Shown here in pieces: positions 8,173 to 16,666 of a DNA stretch of 34,514 nucleotides. The position numbers and the translations under genes were made by a program. The DNA is from an uncultured Peptococcaceae bacterium. GTDB taxonomy: Bacteria; Bacillota; Peptococcia; Peptococcales; Peptococcaceae. The first letter of the stretch is position 1. Every line of letters starts with the position of its first letter. The stretch is taken from positions 1-34,514 of the forward strand of contig CAUDRX010000005.1 in the NCBI GenBank assembly GCA_958451915.1. Direction: 5' to 3'. The notes beneath the pieces are model-generated. The model was not told the origin of the DNA. It ran no database searches and saw only the letters and a list, made by a program, of their open reading frames with translations.

Positions 8173-8646
8173 ATGGGGAAGAAATCATTCAATACCGTTG
8201 AGGGGCTTCAGCGAGAAATTATGAAACGGGCAAATAAAGCTCTGAAAAATGAGGTTAAAGATTATGTGGAAGATAAGATGAAATCTCATGTAGAGCAAGA
8301 TGTTTATGCAACCTATTCCCCTGTTGAATATGAACGTCGTGAAACCAATGGCGGATTATTGGATGATTCAAATATCAGAGATGTTGTACATGATCGCGTT
8401 TTGACCGTGTATAATGAAACTCAAGTTGAAGGTCCTCGCCTTGCAAACCATAAAGAATATCATAATCCAGATGGACTCCCCCGCTTGCTTGAAAGTGACA
8501 ACATACAAAATCCATGGACACACAAGCGCTATAGGTGGATGAAACCGCGTCCGTTTATGACGAATACTCAGAAAGATATCAATAAACACAATAAAGATAT
8601 CGTAAATATGGTCGAGCAGCGGATCAATCACGACAATACAAAATAA
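8173..8646 (+). CDS. HK97 gp10-like head-tail/tail protein
   Basis: This 157-residue protein has an N-terminal helix (TVEGLQREIMKRANKALK). The motif VYATYSPVEYERR follows, then a glycine turn and the LLDDSNI segment, and later RPFM near the C-terminus. This order, Y.P..Y.RR, then L.D..NI, then RPFM, is the usual signature of HK97-gp10-like proteins, which act in neck or tail-terminator positions. It is unusual for it to lie after the chaperone-like gene rather than before the tube gene. It is lower in GC than the capsid genes. A hairpin with a seven-T tract follows the TAA. Confidence 0.6.
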   Translation: MGKKSFNTVEGLQREIMKRANKALKNEVKDYVEDKMKSHVEQDVYATYSPVEYERRETNGGLLDDSNIRDVVHDRVLTVYNETQVEGPRLANHKEYHNPDGLPRLLESDNIQNPWTHKRYRWMKPRPFMTNTQKDINKHNKDIVNMVEQRINHDNTK

Positions 8647-8657
8647 TCAAAAAGATG

Positions 8658-8686
8658 AGCAGACTTATTAAAAGCCTGCTTTTTTT
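8658..8686 (+). terminator. Terminator before the tape measure gene
   Basis: AGCAG (8658-8662) pairs with CTGCT (8676-8680), with one A-C mismatch and a further C-G pair inside, followed by TTTTTTT. It lies 40 bases before the tape measure start, so full-length transcription needs partial readthrough, antitermination or a promoter not recognised here. Confidence 0.75.
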
Positions 8687-8725
8687 AGATTCGGAGATTG
8701 GTTGCTCCAGAAGGAGGAATAAAAC

Positions 8726-11700
8726 ATGGCGAGAGAACCAGAATTGAGCATCAAAGTTAAGGTTGACCCGCAAATTGATGCCGCCAAATTACAAGAAGAT
8801 ATCAATAAAAAAATCCCAAAAGACGGCGTTGAGATCAAGGGCAAACTGGACGTAGACAGTCTTCTAAAGAGTGTTTCTAAATACCAAGAGGGCGATCAAC
8901 ATCTTGTGCCTATTATGGCAAAAATCTCGAATGTTGACAAGGCATTGGATGTTTTCAAAGAAAAAGAGACAGAAACAAAAGTCAACTTGAAAGCGACCAA
9001 GGCCAGCCTCGATACGATCAGAGACCAACTGCAAGGTGTAATTGATGGTCTTGATTATTCAAAGCTGGAAGGCGCATCTGCTTCGACCTCTACTACTTCT
9101 ACAAAGCATACAAAAAAGGGCAAAAAGACCACTGCCGTTGATGCAAGTACGGCTGCTAAACAAGAGATTCCTGTTGATGTAGTAGGAACGATTAGCGACG
9201 ATAGTGTCACCGCGCTGAAAACTAAGATTGAAGCAGGGCTTAATAACATTGCTATCGTGGCAAATATTGCTCCAGATCAGCTGTCTAAAATACGGAAAGA
9301 TGTTGAGGCTGCTTTCAATGGTATTGCGATCACCCCAACTATAAAAGGTGTTAATGGAGCTGCAGCTCAGACCGGCGCAAAGAAAAAGGTCAATATTCCG
9401 TCTGATGACAAAATCATGGAGCAGATGGCCAATGCGCAATATACTGCCACAAAGAATGAAAACGTAGAAGCGGCCGCTGTAAAACAAAAGGATATTATTT
9501 ATCAGAATCTGGCCGATCATCAGGCAAAGGCTTCTGAGAATGCTAGTGCTGCCACTGCAAAGACCGCACAGGGATTGTCTGATGCGAATAAGGCTATGGG
9601 CGATCTGAATGCGGCGGCCGTTGATTTTGAGCAGGACTGGCGGCGAGTCGTTACACTGATTGCCAGCGCGACCAAGAATCTGGCAAATCTTATGACGGGC
9701 AAATATGGTGGCTCTTCAGGATTAGACATTTTCAGCTCTTTTCAAGAGTTTCAAAAAGAACTTCCTGACTTGGATACGGCACATGTAAAACCGTATATGG
9801 ACAGCATAAAAGATTGGTCAAGTTCTTTGCTTGGAAGTGCAAAAGGTGATTTTGATCCGAATACTATGATTCAGGCCATCCATATGCTCTCTGGTCTTGC
9901 AGATGCCTGGAATAATATTGATGTATCAAAATTGACAGACAACCAGACAAAAGATAAATTGCTCAAAGAAATGTCTGAGTTGAACAGCATTTTCCCGTCT
10001 TCTGGAGACAAAGAACCGTTCCTTGGAGAAAAAGATGCAGCTATCAATTATCTGACCGATTTATTGGCAAAAGCAGCAAAATATTACGCAGAGGTCGGCA
10101 ACGCAGCGAAACAAACTGCTGATAGCATTGCAGTGGCCAATGAGGGTTTTGCGAACCAGACAGCAGAACTGGAAAAGAACAACGCGGAACTTGAAAAACT
10201 GAAGCAAAACGGAGTTACCACTGTCAAAGAGAATACAGTGGATGCACCTTCGATTGCTGAAAAGGTTGCATTGAATCCGGAAGATATTACCCCTCCAAAG
10301 ACACCAGTGGAGATTCCCGGGCATGTTACGCTGACTGAGAATGATATTACAGTACCAGATAAAGCAATTGAAATCAAGGTAAAAACTTCAATTAGCGATA
10401 CCGAGTTGGAAGCATCGGCTAACAAAGCGGAAGAAATTTTGCCGGATTCGTCTGATTTAACAATAAAAGAAACCGCTCCTGTTCAGCAGCTCCCATTACC
10501 TGAAACACCAAATTTCACAAAACCAAGCGAAACACTAGAAGATTATCGCGATTCCCTTGGTGCAGCGGCAGGTATTCAGCAATATTTTGCAGGAGAAGTT
10601 GATAACGCCAATGCGTCACTTGGCAAACAAACCGAAACATTGAATGGTGCCAAGAAATCGCTCGAAGAGTATTTTGCCTCATTGGCAAACGGGGACAATC
10701 CTATTGATATCAAGGGAAAAATTACAGTTTCAGATACAGATATTATTGTACCAGACAAAATTACGATCAATGGCGAAGTGGTTGTGGCGGATGTAACTGG
10801 ACAAGGTGGGAATAATGGCGGGAAAAAGCCAGGCAAAAAACAAAAGCCTAACAATAACACCCCACCTGCTCAACAGCCGCCCAATGGAGGTAATAATAAT
10901 CCACAACCTCAGCCTCCGGTACCACCTGCTCCAAAACCCGCAAATCCACAGCCCAATAATGGTGGAAACAATACTCCACCGAATAACGGGAATCCACCAT
11001 CTCAAAAGAGCTTGGAAGATAAGCTTGCGAAAATTCTGAATGAAATTATGAAGCTGGAAAACACTCAGGATACTTCCAGCGATAAAAATTATCAAAAGAA
11101 TGTTCTTACGCAAATCAAACGAAAAGGACAGCTTTGGAACCGTGCTGATGATACTGAGAAAGAGCTTGACGCAAATTATCCTGGATGGAGTGCTGGAAAA
11201 TCATAGAAACAGCACACTGAAGATTTTATGCAGACAAGAAACAATTTCACATCAAAACGTGCAGATAAACAAGAAATTGATCTTGTCAATCAGCTTCAGG
11301 ATGCATACGATAGACTGCTTAAAGCAAAGAAAGATCTTTATGGAATCGACGCAAAGCGTAACAAAACTGCTTTTGACAACAAAAAACGTGAGATCGACAA
11401 CGCAAAAGACGAGATCAGCACGTTAAAATCACGGGCCAAAACATCTGGTGTAAATGTTAGTAGTGTTCAAAACCAATTTTTAGCAAAAGCGAAAGAATTG
11501 CGCGAGTGGATCGTAAACCAATCTATCCCAACCGATGAAGAGCTTTTTGCAGAGTATGAACGGCTGACAAAACAATTGGAATCTCGTGGCAGGACTCTTG
11601 CAAATTCTATTGGTAACGGGAATGTATGGACACAAGGAAACGCGCAAAAAGGATATGTTAACACCCAGAATCAACTGGATGAGATTAAAACAGAATTTTC

Positions 11701-13590
11701 TAATCGCGGATTTTTGAAAGTCAGTTCTTCAGAGTGGGCAAAAACCAATGAATTGCTAAGTAAACGTGGTGATATTGAAAACGCTGTTACAACCGAAATT
11801 AACAATAGAATCAATGCAGAGCAGGAGTCGATTGAAGTTGGCTGGCAGGATGCAAAAAATATCAATACGTTAACTGCTCGATTGGAAGGATATCGCAGAA
11901 CGCTTGAGGGCACTGATGAAGGTCTTGGATCTCAGGAATACTCTTTTGTTTCAAATATTACATCACAAGCAAACAGTCTATTTGAAGCTTTAGATAAGAA
12001 TATTGGATCAGATAAAAATCAAATTGCTCGTAATTGGGCAAACCAGTTTAATATCCAAGGCATTGATTCGTTGGCAGATGCTTATAAGTATGTTGGTAAT
12101 GAAGCCGAAAAGGCACAGCGTAAAATTCAAAAGTTCAGAGACTCATCTTCGCAGGAAAATGCAGAAACTCAGGCTATTATTCGTATTTCTAATCTACAAA
12201 GTCAGTTGCATGATTATTTGGAAAAATTTCCGAAAGTTGAAAAGAAATTAAGTAGTCAAGTAACTGCTTTACGTGATGGTTTGGCAGCTCCCAATGCATC
12301 TCGTAATGTAAAAGAATTGTCTCAGCAAATGGCGGAACTTCGTGCTCGGGCAAAGAGTATGGGACTTGAAACAGAAAATCTTATTGATAAATTTGAAAAT
12401 TTGTTTGGTCAACACCTAAGTACCATGATTACCATGGCCGCTTTGCACAAGATGCAGGAAGCTTTAGGGGTTATTTATCAGAACGTTGTTGATATTGATA
12501 CAGCAATGACTGAGCTGCGAAAAGTAACAAATTTAACCTCAGAAGAATATGACAAGTTCATGGATCGCGCTTCAATTCAAGCTCAAAAACTCGGTGTTTC
12601 TATTAGCGATATTATCAACTCAACTGCTGATTGGTCACGACTTGGCTATAGTCCAGAGGACGCAGAAAATTTGGCCACCTACTCTACCCTGCTCAAGAAT
12701 GTTGGTGATGGTATTGATGACGTCAACACTTCGTCTTCGTATTTGATCTCAACATTGCAGGGCTTTGGATTGTTGGCTTCTGATGCTGAAGACATTGTCA
12801 ATAAGATTGATGCTGTTGCAAATACTCAGCCTGTCACTGCAAACGATCTGGGCGAGATTCTGACTCGCAGTTCTGCTGCAATGGCGGCCGCTAATAATAC
12901 ACTAGAAGAAACTATTGCGCTTGGTACAGCTGCAAATGCAGTTATTCAGGATGCAGATTCTGTCGGCACTGTTTTGAAAACTCTTTCTATGTATTTACGT
13001 GCAAGTAAAACAGATGCAGAAGCAGCAGGTATTGAAGTTGACGGTATGGCAGACTCTGTCTCTAAACTTCGCTCTGAATTGTTATCTTTGACCGGCGTTG
13101 ACGTGATGGCTGATAACAAGAACTTTAAATCTACATATCAGATTATGAAAGAGTTATCAGAAGTTTGGGGCAGTCTTTCTGATGTAACACAGGCCAATGT
13201 CACCGAAAAGCTGGCGGGTAAGAGAAACGCCAATGCTGTTTCTGCGATTTTAAGCAATTTTGACGTTGCTGAATCTGCAATGGAGTCTGCTGCAAACAGC
13301 GCGAACGTTGCTTGGGAGGAGAATGACGAATGGCTTGATTCTATTCAGGGACGCTTAAATCAGCTTGACGCATCTTTCCAAGCTCTTTCTACCGATGTAC
13401 TTGACTCCGGTCTGGTCAAGACTGTCGTATCTCTCGCAACTGGACTTACAAAAGCCGCAGATGCAATGATCAAATTTACTGGCGCTATTCCAATGGGTGC
13501 TGGTATCGCAACCTTTATAACTCAGCTGGGTAAACCCAAAATGACGGGTTTCACGATTGTGCCCAGCAATACTCCGGGTGGTGACACGGA
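8726..13590 (+). CDS. Tape measure protein, exon 1 (contains TAG 11204)
   Basis: This is the N-terminal part of the tape measure protein, which sets tail length inside the tube. The start follows AGAAGGAGGAATAAAAC. About residues 1-690 are helical with small repeated beta segments (ENDITVPDKAIEIKVK, then SDTDIIVPDKITINGEV). A Pro/Asn/Gly/Gln-rich linker lies at 10804-11000. At 11204-11206 a TAG follows GWSAGKS, and the same frame continues without interruption to the insert, so TAG must be sense. The best conserved tape measure block (SISDIINSTADWSRLGYSPE to the NVTEKLAGKRNANAVSAIL region) lies at about 12595-13260. The frame runs into the group I intron. The exact 5' splice site is not fixed and lies roughly within 13550-13595. 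Confidence 0.8.
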
Positions 13591-13595
13591 ACAAG

Positions 13596-13944
13596 ACTGC
13601 TGCGCTTATTATATTAAGTGCTGCAGTGCGAGGGAGTATTTAGTAAAACCGACGAACATGGCAGCGTAAGCTGTGGCGAGTTTGGGTAATTCTCGTCCGG
13701 GAACCGAAAGGAATCCGCAGGCAAGCTCTGTATGCGCCTACATTATTATAATAGGCACTGCCAGAGACGCTTCAGAGAGCATAATGTCGGAGTGGAACTA
13801 CGTGCGTAACAACGCCGCAGATTCACTATGGGGTGCTCCAAATCACTGCTACGCATGTTAAACGCATGTGGGCAGAAAAAATTACAGGTGGTCTCTCCCC
13901 TGCCGTCAAAAGTGGAGAAAGTAAAACCATGGTATACGCCGTGG
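13596..13944 (+). ncRNA. Group I intron ribozyme core
   Basis: Helices in order: P2-like 12-bp stem (13596-13607/13616-13627); P3 5' strand CCGACG (13649-13654); P4 CTGTGG (13671-13676) with CCGCAG (13715-13720); P5-like CGAG/CTCG (13677-13680/13692-13695); P6 CTCTG/CAGAG (13726-13730/13762-13766) enclosing GCCTA/TAGGC; P7 5' strand GAGCA (13777-13781); P3 3' strand TGTCGG (13785-13790); P8 AGTGGA/TTCACT (13791-13796/13822-13827) with an inner GCGT/ACGC stem; P7 3' strand TGCTC (13834-13838). The order, with the P3-P7 pseudoknot, is that of group I introns. TTCAGAGAGCATAA resembles the conserved R element and TCCGCAGGC the Q element. P9-like hairpins follow (TCTCC/GGAGA at 13894-13918; CCATGG/CCGTGG at 13927-13944). 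P1 and the splice sites could not be fixed. Confidence 0.8.
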
Positions 13945-13946
13945 CG

Positions 13947-13975
13947 TTGACAGAAGTATTATTATATGATAGTAT
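13947..13975 (+). promoter_or_regulatory. Sigma-70-like promoter for the 13988 gene
   Basis: TTGACA (13947-13952), a 17-base spacer and TAGTAT (13970-13975). The AGGAGG of the following gene starts two bases after the -10 box, so RNA starting from here would lose part of that site. Either the start point is unusual or the gene is mainly read from RNA arising upstream. Confidence 0.45.
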
Positions 13976-13987
13976 CAGGAGGCAAAT

Positions 13988-14302
13988 ATGGATGAAGAGA
14001 TGCGAAAGCTCTGCGAAAGAGTTTGCATTGAATACTGTGAAAACGGGATTATATCAGAAGATCTCTATAAAACATTTATGAAGGAACACAGCAACCTTCG
14101 TTATCCAGATATGGAAAAAGCCAACGCCTTTATGCGTGATTTCATTGATCGGTATATCAAAGAACATGATCTTTCTTGGCGATGTAACCGGTATCTTTAT
14201 GGGGAAGCTTATGGATTTAAGATTTTTACTGAGATTGATGAGCTTCCAAAAAACGGGCATTTTGGTTTTGTTCCATTCGAAATAATAAAATGTGAAAGGT
14301 AA
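13988..14302 (+). CDS. Intron-borne protein of unknown function (104 residues)
   Basis: ATG follows TATCAGGAGGCAAAT. The product is small, mixed-charge and mainly helical (RKLCERVCIEYCENGIISED, then MEKANAFMRDFIDRYIKEHD). It has a C-terminal YLYGEAYGFKIF segment and no recognised domain, signal or membrane segment. It ends in TAA eight bases before the retropepsin-like gene, suggesting one transcript. Base composition is lower in GC than the flanking tape measure and capsid genes. Similar short ORFs are common in mobile elements of gut Firmicutes, but I cannot name this one. Confidence 0.5.
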   Translation: MDEEMRKLCERVCIEYCENGIISEDLYKTFMKEHSNLRYPDMEKANAFMRDFIDRYIKEHDLSWRCNRYLYGEAYGFKIFTEIDELPKNGHFGFVPFEIIKCER

Positions 14303-14310
14303 ATTTATAA

Positions 14311-14805
14311 ATGGCGACAACATACACAATTGAATACGACAAATTGGAACATTCAATTATTATTCCAGTACTGATTGAATATAATAATTGTGTTGTTTCA
14401 TGCAATGCTCTCGTTGATACAGGTGCAACAAACTGCGCTATTTCAGATTGGGTTACAAAAGATTTGCAGTTACCAATGATTGAAGGAGCGGCTTCTCGTC
14501 TACTTTCTGCTGATAATAAAAGTATCCGTCCGATAGTCAGAGGTAATATATTTATTTCTTCCGATTTATCTTTTAACAACTGGAAGATCACATCTATAAA
14601 GAATCCGTGTACCGAGTATGACGTTATAATTGGCACAGATATTTTATCTCGATGCGATTACACTATAAGCAATTATAATAACCATACAGTTTTCAGCCTT
14701 CGTTATCCATCACAAGGAGAAGTAAAATATGGTCCAGCTACTGATCATAATGCAGATATAAACAATTTAGCAGATCGTTTTGAAGATCGGCTTCTTTCGA
14801 CATAG
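14311..14805 (+). CDS. Retropepsin-like aspartyl protease (clan AA)
   Basis: This 164-residue protein has the hallmark NALVDTGATNCAISDWV (hydrophobic-DTGAT with catalytic Asp). About 70 residues on it has the flap-proximal VIIGTDILSRCDY, the matching hydrophobic-hydrophobic-Gly motif. It is the size of a single retropepsin lobe, so a homodimer would form the active site. The start follows GTGAAAGGTAAATTTATAA. Its substrate is unknown; structural-protein processing or cargo control are only possibilities. It ends in TAG, the one likely gene here that does. If TAG is sense, it gains nine codons to TAA at 14830, running through the next promoter. It is carried inside the tape measure insert. Confidence 0.65.
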   Translation: MATTYTIEYDKLEHSIIIPVLIEYNNCVVSCNALVDTGATNCAISDWVTKDLQLPMIEGAASRLLSADNKSIRPIVRGNIFISSDLSFNNWKITSIKNPCTEYDVIIGTDILSRCDYTISNYNNHTVFSLRYPSQGEVKYGPATDHNADINNLADRFEDRLLST

Positions 14806-14811
14806 TTTATA

Positions 14812-14840
14812 TTGACACTACTTACGGCGTAAGCTATAAT
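14812..14840 (+). promoter_or_regulatory. Consensus sigma-70 promoter with operator-like palindrome in the spacer
   Basis: TTGACA (14812-14817), 17 bases, TATAAT (14835-14840): a perfect consensus pair. The spacer contains an inverted repeat, CTTAC-GGC-GTAAG (14821-14833), filling the space between -35 and -10, where a repressor would block RNA polymerase. A small hairpin (CGTAT/ATACG) precedes the next ribosome-binding site. Confidence 0.75.
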
Positions 14841-14884
14841 AAAAGTACAATCGCGTATCAAAAATATACGGAGGTATTTTTACT

Positions 14885-15217
14885 ATGGCAAGACCCAAAG
14901 GAAGCAAGAATAAAACAAAGGTTCTCGATGGCGTTGATTACGCAGCACAGATTGCTGAGAAAAATACTGCTGCAGAATCTCTCGCTGAAGAAATTGCAGC
15001 ACTCGGCACGAATATTGCCGCGCTGAATGCTGACCGCAAGGCTAAGGAAGTAGAACTGAAGAAAATCAATAAAGAGATTGCAAAGCTCGAAAAGAAAAAG
15101 GCTGATGCCGATGAAAAGATTGCGGCAGAGCTGAACCGTAAAAAGGCAGAAGATATTGTTGCCAATGCACTGGCCAGCGGTATGACTGCTGAAGAGATCG
15201 CTGAACTTCTGAAATAA
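14885..15217 (+). CDS. Small coiled-coil protein with AT-hook-like N-terminus
   Basis: This 110-residue protein starts with MARPKGSKNKTK, which resembles an AT-hook minor-groove DNA-binding motif (RPKGSKNK). A continuous Ala/Lys/Glu coiled coil follows at about residues 25-90, and the C-terminal short helix ASGMTAEEIAELLK resembles the end of H-NS-like or small DNA-binding proteins. It has a consensus promoter, its own ribosome-binding site (ATACGGAGGTATTTTACT) and a terminator, so it is a stand-alone transcription unit. A nucleoid-like or regulatory DNA-binding role is inferred. It could bind the palindrome in its own promoter, but nothing here proves that. GC and codon use resemble the well-expressed phage genes more than the neighbouring cargo. 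Confidence 0.6.
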   Translation: MARPKGSKNKTKVLDGVDYAAQIAEKNTAAESLAEEIAALGTNIAALNADRKAKEVELKKINKEIAKLEKKKADADEKIAAELNRKKAEDIVANALASGMTAEEIAELLK

Positions 15218-15242
15218 CTACTGTGCAGCTATCATAATGAAC

Positions 15243-15280
15243 AAGCCCGACTTCCCTACTACTGGGAGGCCGGGCTTTTG
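15243..15280 (+). terminator. Strong terminator after the coiled-coil gene
   Basis: AAGCCCG (15243-15249) pairs with CGGGCTT (15271-15277), and an inner CTTCCC/GGGAGG stem continues it, followed by TTTTG. It closes the 14885 transcription unit. Confidence 0.85.
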
Positions 15281-15302
15281 CTATTTATAAAGGAGAATTA
15301 TT

Positions 15303-15488
15303 GTGAAAGTTGAAATCACATTATTAGGGATCGAATTTTTGTTGAAGATTAAATTTCCAGAGTGCAAGCCTCGTGATCGTGTTTGGTTGAACGATGAATC
15401 GTGGATCAAGCCTGATGGTACATTTTATTTCAAACCAATCTCAAAGCATCCACACAAAAATCCAAAAGATATGATTCATCCAGCCTGA
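15303..15488 (+). CDS. Small intron-borne protein of unknown function (61 residues)
   Basis: GTG start after AAAGGAGAATTATT. The short product has a beta-type N-terminus (KVEITLLGIEFLLKIKF), a middle VWLNDESWIKPDGTFYFK stretch and a basic His/Lys/Pro-rich tail. I do not recognise a family. It lies in the cargo between a terminator and the small ORF at 15508, and no promoter is obvious immediately upstream, so expression may depend on readthrough. The strong ribosome-binding site is the main support. Confidence 0.4.
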   Translation: MKVEITLLGIEFLLKIKFPECKPRDRVWLNDESWIKPDGTFYFKPISKHPHKNPKDMIHPA

Positions 15489-15507
15489 AAGAAAGAAGAA
15501 TCTATTT

Positions 15508-15726
15508 ATGACGTATACAAAAACTTATTATAACCCATGCGATCATGGTTGGTCAAATGGTTGTCTCCGCGGGGCCTATGTTGAATCCGAAGAGTACCAT
15601 GAAAATGAGCTTTATTTGTGAAATGACGATACTAAATCTTATGATAAAGTAACAGACGAAGAATGTGAGATTAGGTTACGCAATCGTAAGGAACTTACAC
15701 TCCCGACTGACTGTTGGATCATGTGA
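15508..15726 (+). pseudogene. Small ORF with in-frame TGA at 15619 (broken or read through)
   Basis: ATG at 15508 opens a frame reading MTYTKTYYNPCDHGWSNG and on to HENELYL, then TGA (15619-15621). It continues without a break as NDDTKSYDKVTDEECEI to LPTDCWIM and a second TGA (15724-15726). Both halves look like ordinary protein sequence and the joined length is about 72 residues. The first TGA is one G-to-A change from TGG (Trp), which would give ELYLWNDD. TGA is clearly a stop elsewhere in this window, so this is best read as a point-mutated small gene, with readthrough as an alternative. The ribosome-binding site is weak (GAAAGAAGAATC). The promoter at 15740 follows directly. Confidence 0.4.
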
Positions 15727-15739
15727 ATCATCTATGTAG

Positions 15740-15768
15740 TTGACACTATCTTTGAACCATGATACACT
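15740..15768 (+). promoter_or_regulatory. Sigma-70-like promoter for the PemK/MazF-like gene
   Basis: TTGACA (15740-15745), 17-base spacer, TACACT (15763-15768). The gene's AAAAGGAG follows from 15775, giving a very short leader. Confidence 0.65.
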
Positions 15769-15790
15769 TTTACAAAAGGAGTGTTAAATC

Positions 15791-16474
15791 ATGGAAGAAC
15801 ATCAAGTAAATCAACCATCTCAATCAGATCAGGGGCAAGAAGAGCAAAAGAAGATGATTCCTCTTGAAAAGGCAACTGCTTATATAAGCTGGATTAAAGA
15901 GAAGCTTGAACTCGATGATCTTGCTGAGTCTGTAAAAGACATGGCTGTGTATCGCGGGCAAGTTTATTGGTGCCAATTTGGCATGGGTGTTGGCTATGAA
16001 ATTCAAAAGCGTCGTCCTGCTGTGATTCTTCAGTGTAATTTGACTAATAAACGAAATGGAAACACAATAGTAGTTCCCATCACACACAATGCTTCGATCA
16101 GAATTTCCATGGTAGAAATTGCGCCAAGATATAACGAAAGTGGAGCTATTATTTTAGATGGGCGTGCAGATGCCACTCAAGTAACGAGAATCAGCAAGGC
16201 TAGGGTTGGTGATTACATTTGTGATTTAACGCCTAAAGAACTCGAACTTATTGATGCGGCTGTTGCCAGAGAACTGGATCTAATGCATCATTATGTTGAT
16301 ATCAAGAAAAAACTCATTGACAAGACGAATTATGCTGAAAGAGTCGTTAAAGAAAGAAATGAAGCACAAGACGAGATAAAAGAAATCAAAAACATTCTTG
16401 GTCTATCCGATACTAGCGATTTGATTTCTTATATGAAAACATTAAAGGAAAGTCTTGACAAAAAAGAAGATTGA
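15791..16474 (+). CDS. PemK/MazF-like endoribonuclease
   Basis: This 227-residue protein has a PemK/MazF-type core at about residues 54-160: YRGQVYWCQFGMGVG, then KRRPAVILQ with the family's Arg-Pro pair, TIVVPITH, and GRADATQVTRISKARVGDYI with the conserved Thr and Arg. The family cleaves single-stranded RNA and is usually the toxin of a type II pair. Extra helices lie before the core (about 1-50) and after it (about 165-227), so it is roughly twice the usual length. No protein antitoxin lies beside it. The next element is a short structured RNA whose promoter starts inside this gene's last codons. It may be a solitary regulator or defence gene, or the RNA may be its partner. Confidence 0.7.
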   Translation: MEEHQVNQPSQSDQGQEEQKKMIPLEKATAYISWIKEKLELDDLAESVKDMAVYRGQVYWCQFGMGVGYEIQKRRPAVILQCNLTNKRNGNTIVVPITHNASIRISMVEIAPRYNESGAIILDGRADATQVTRISKARVGDYICDLTPKELELIDAAVARELDLMHHYVDIKKKLIDKTNYAERVVKERNEAQDEIKEIKNILGLSDTSDLISYMKTLKESLDKKED

Positions 16475-16483
16475 GCATATAAT
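16455..16483 (+). promoter_or_regulatory. Consensus promoter for the predicted small RNA
   Basis: TTGACA (16455-16460), 17 bases, TATAAT (16478-16483), overlapping the 3' end and stop codon of the PemK/MazF-like gene. Transcription should begin near 16490. Confidence 0.75.
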
Positions 16484-16489
16484 ATTGGT

Positions 16490-16610
16490 AATGGAAGACC
16501 CTTTCTCGGATAGATTGGGTATGGCTACTAATAGACAGGAGAGGCTTCCTCGGATAGGTTGCCTAAAGAAAAGCCCGTATGAGCATTATGCTTGTACGGG
16601 CTTTGTTATT
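16490..16610 (+). ncRNA. Predicted small RNA with two covarying hairpins
   Basis: A perfect promoter upstream and a terminator downstream define a transcript of about 120 bases without a convincing ORF. It holds two copies of one hairpin. Copy 1 (16498-16520) is ACCC, TT, TCT, loop CGGAT, AGA, TT, GGGT. Copy 2 (16542-16564) is AGGC, TT, CCT, loop CGGAT, AGG, TT, GCCT. The outer stems differ by paired changes (ACCC/GGGT versus AGGC/GCCT), and so does the inner stem (TCT/AGA versus CCT/AGG). The TT/TT internal loop and the CGGAT loop are identical. This is strong evidence for a conserved RNA fold, perhaps a protein-binding decoy. The function is unknown. Confidence 0.7.
16570..16610. terminator. 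Bidirectional terminator
   Basis: A 10-bp stem AAAGCCCGTA (16570-16579) with TACGGGCTTT (16595-16604) encloses an inner AGC/GCT pair. It is followed by GTTATTTT on the plus strand and reads TTTTCTTT on the minus strand, so it can end both the small RNA and the minus-strand gene at 16667. Confidence 0.8.
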
Positions 16611-16666
16611 TTATATCACTTCCCCATTCGATTCGTTCGGGTGGGATTTATTTTTGTCACGTTGAC

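Noticed and set aside
16490..16610. Type III toxin-antitoxin RNA (ToxI/CptI-like)
   Set aside because: Two repeats of about 44 bases beside an RNase-fold gene are suggestive. However, the RNA lies after rather than before the gene, has its own promoter, and the protein looks like PemK/MazF and not ToxN.
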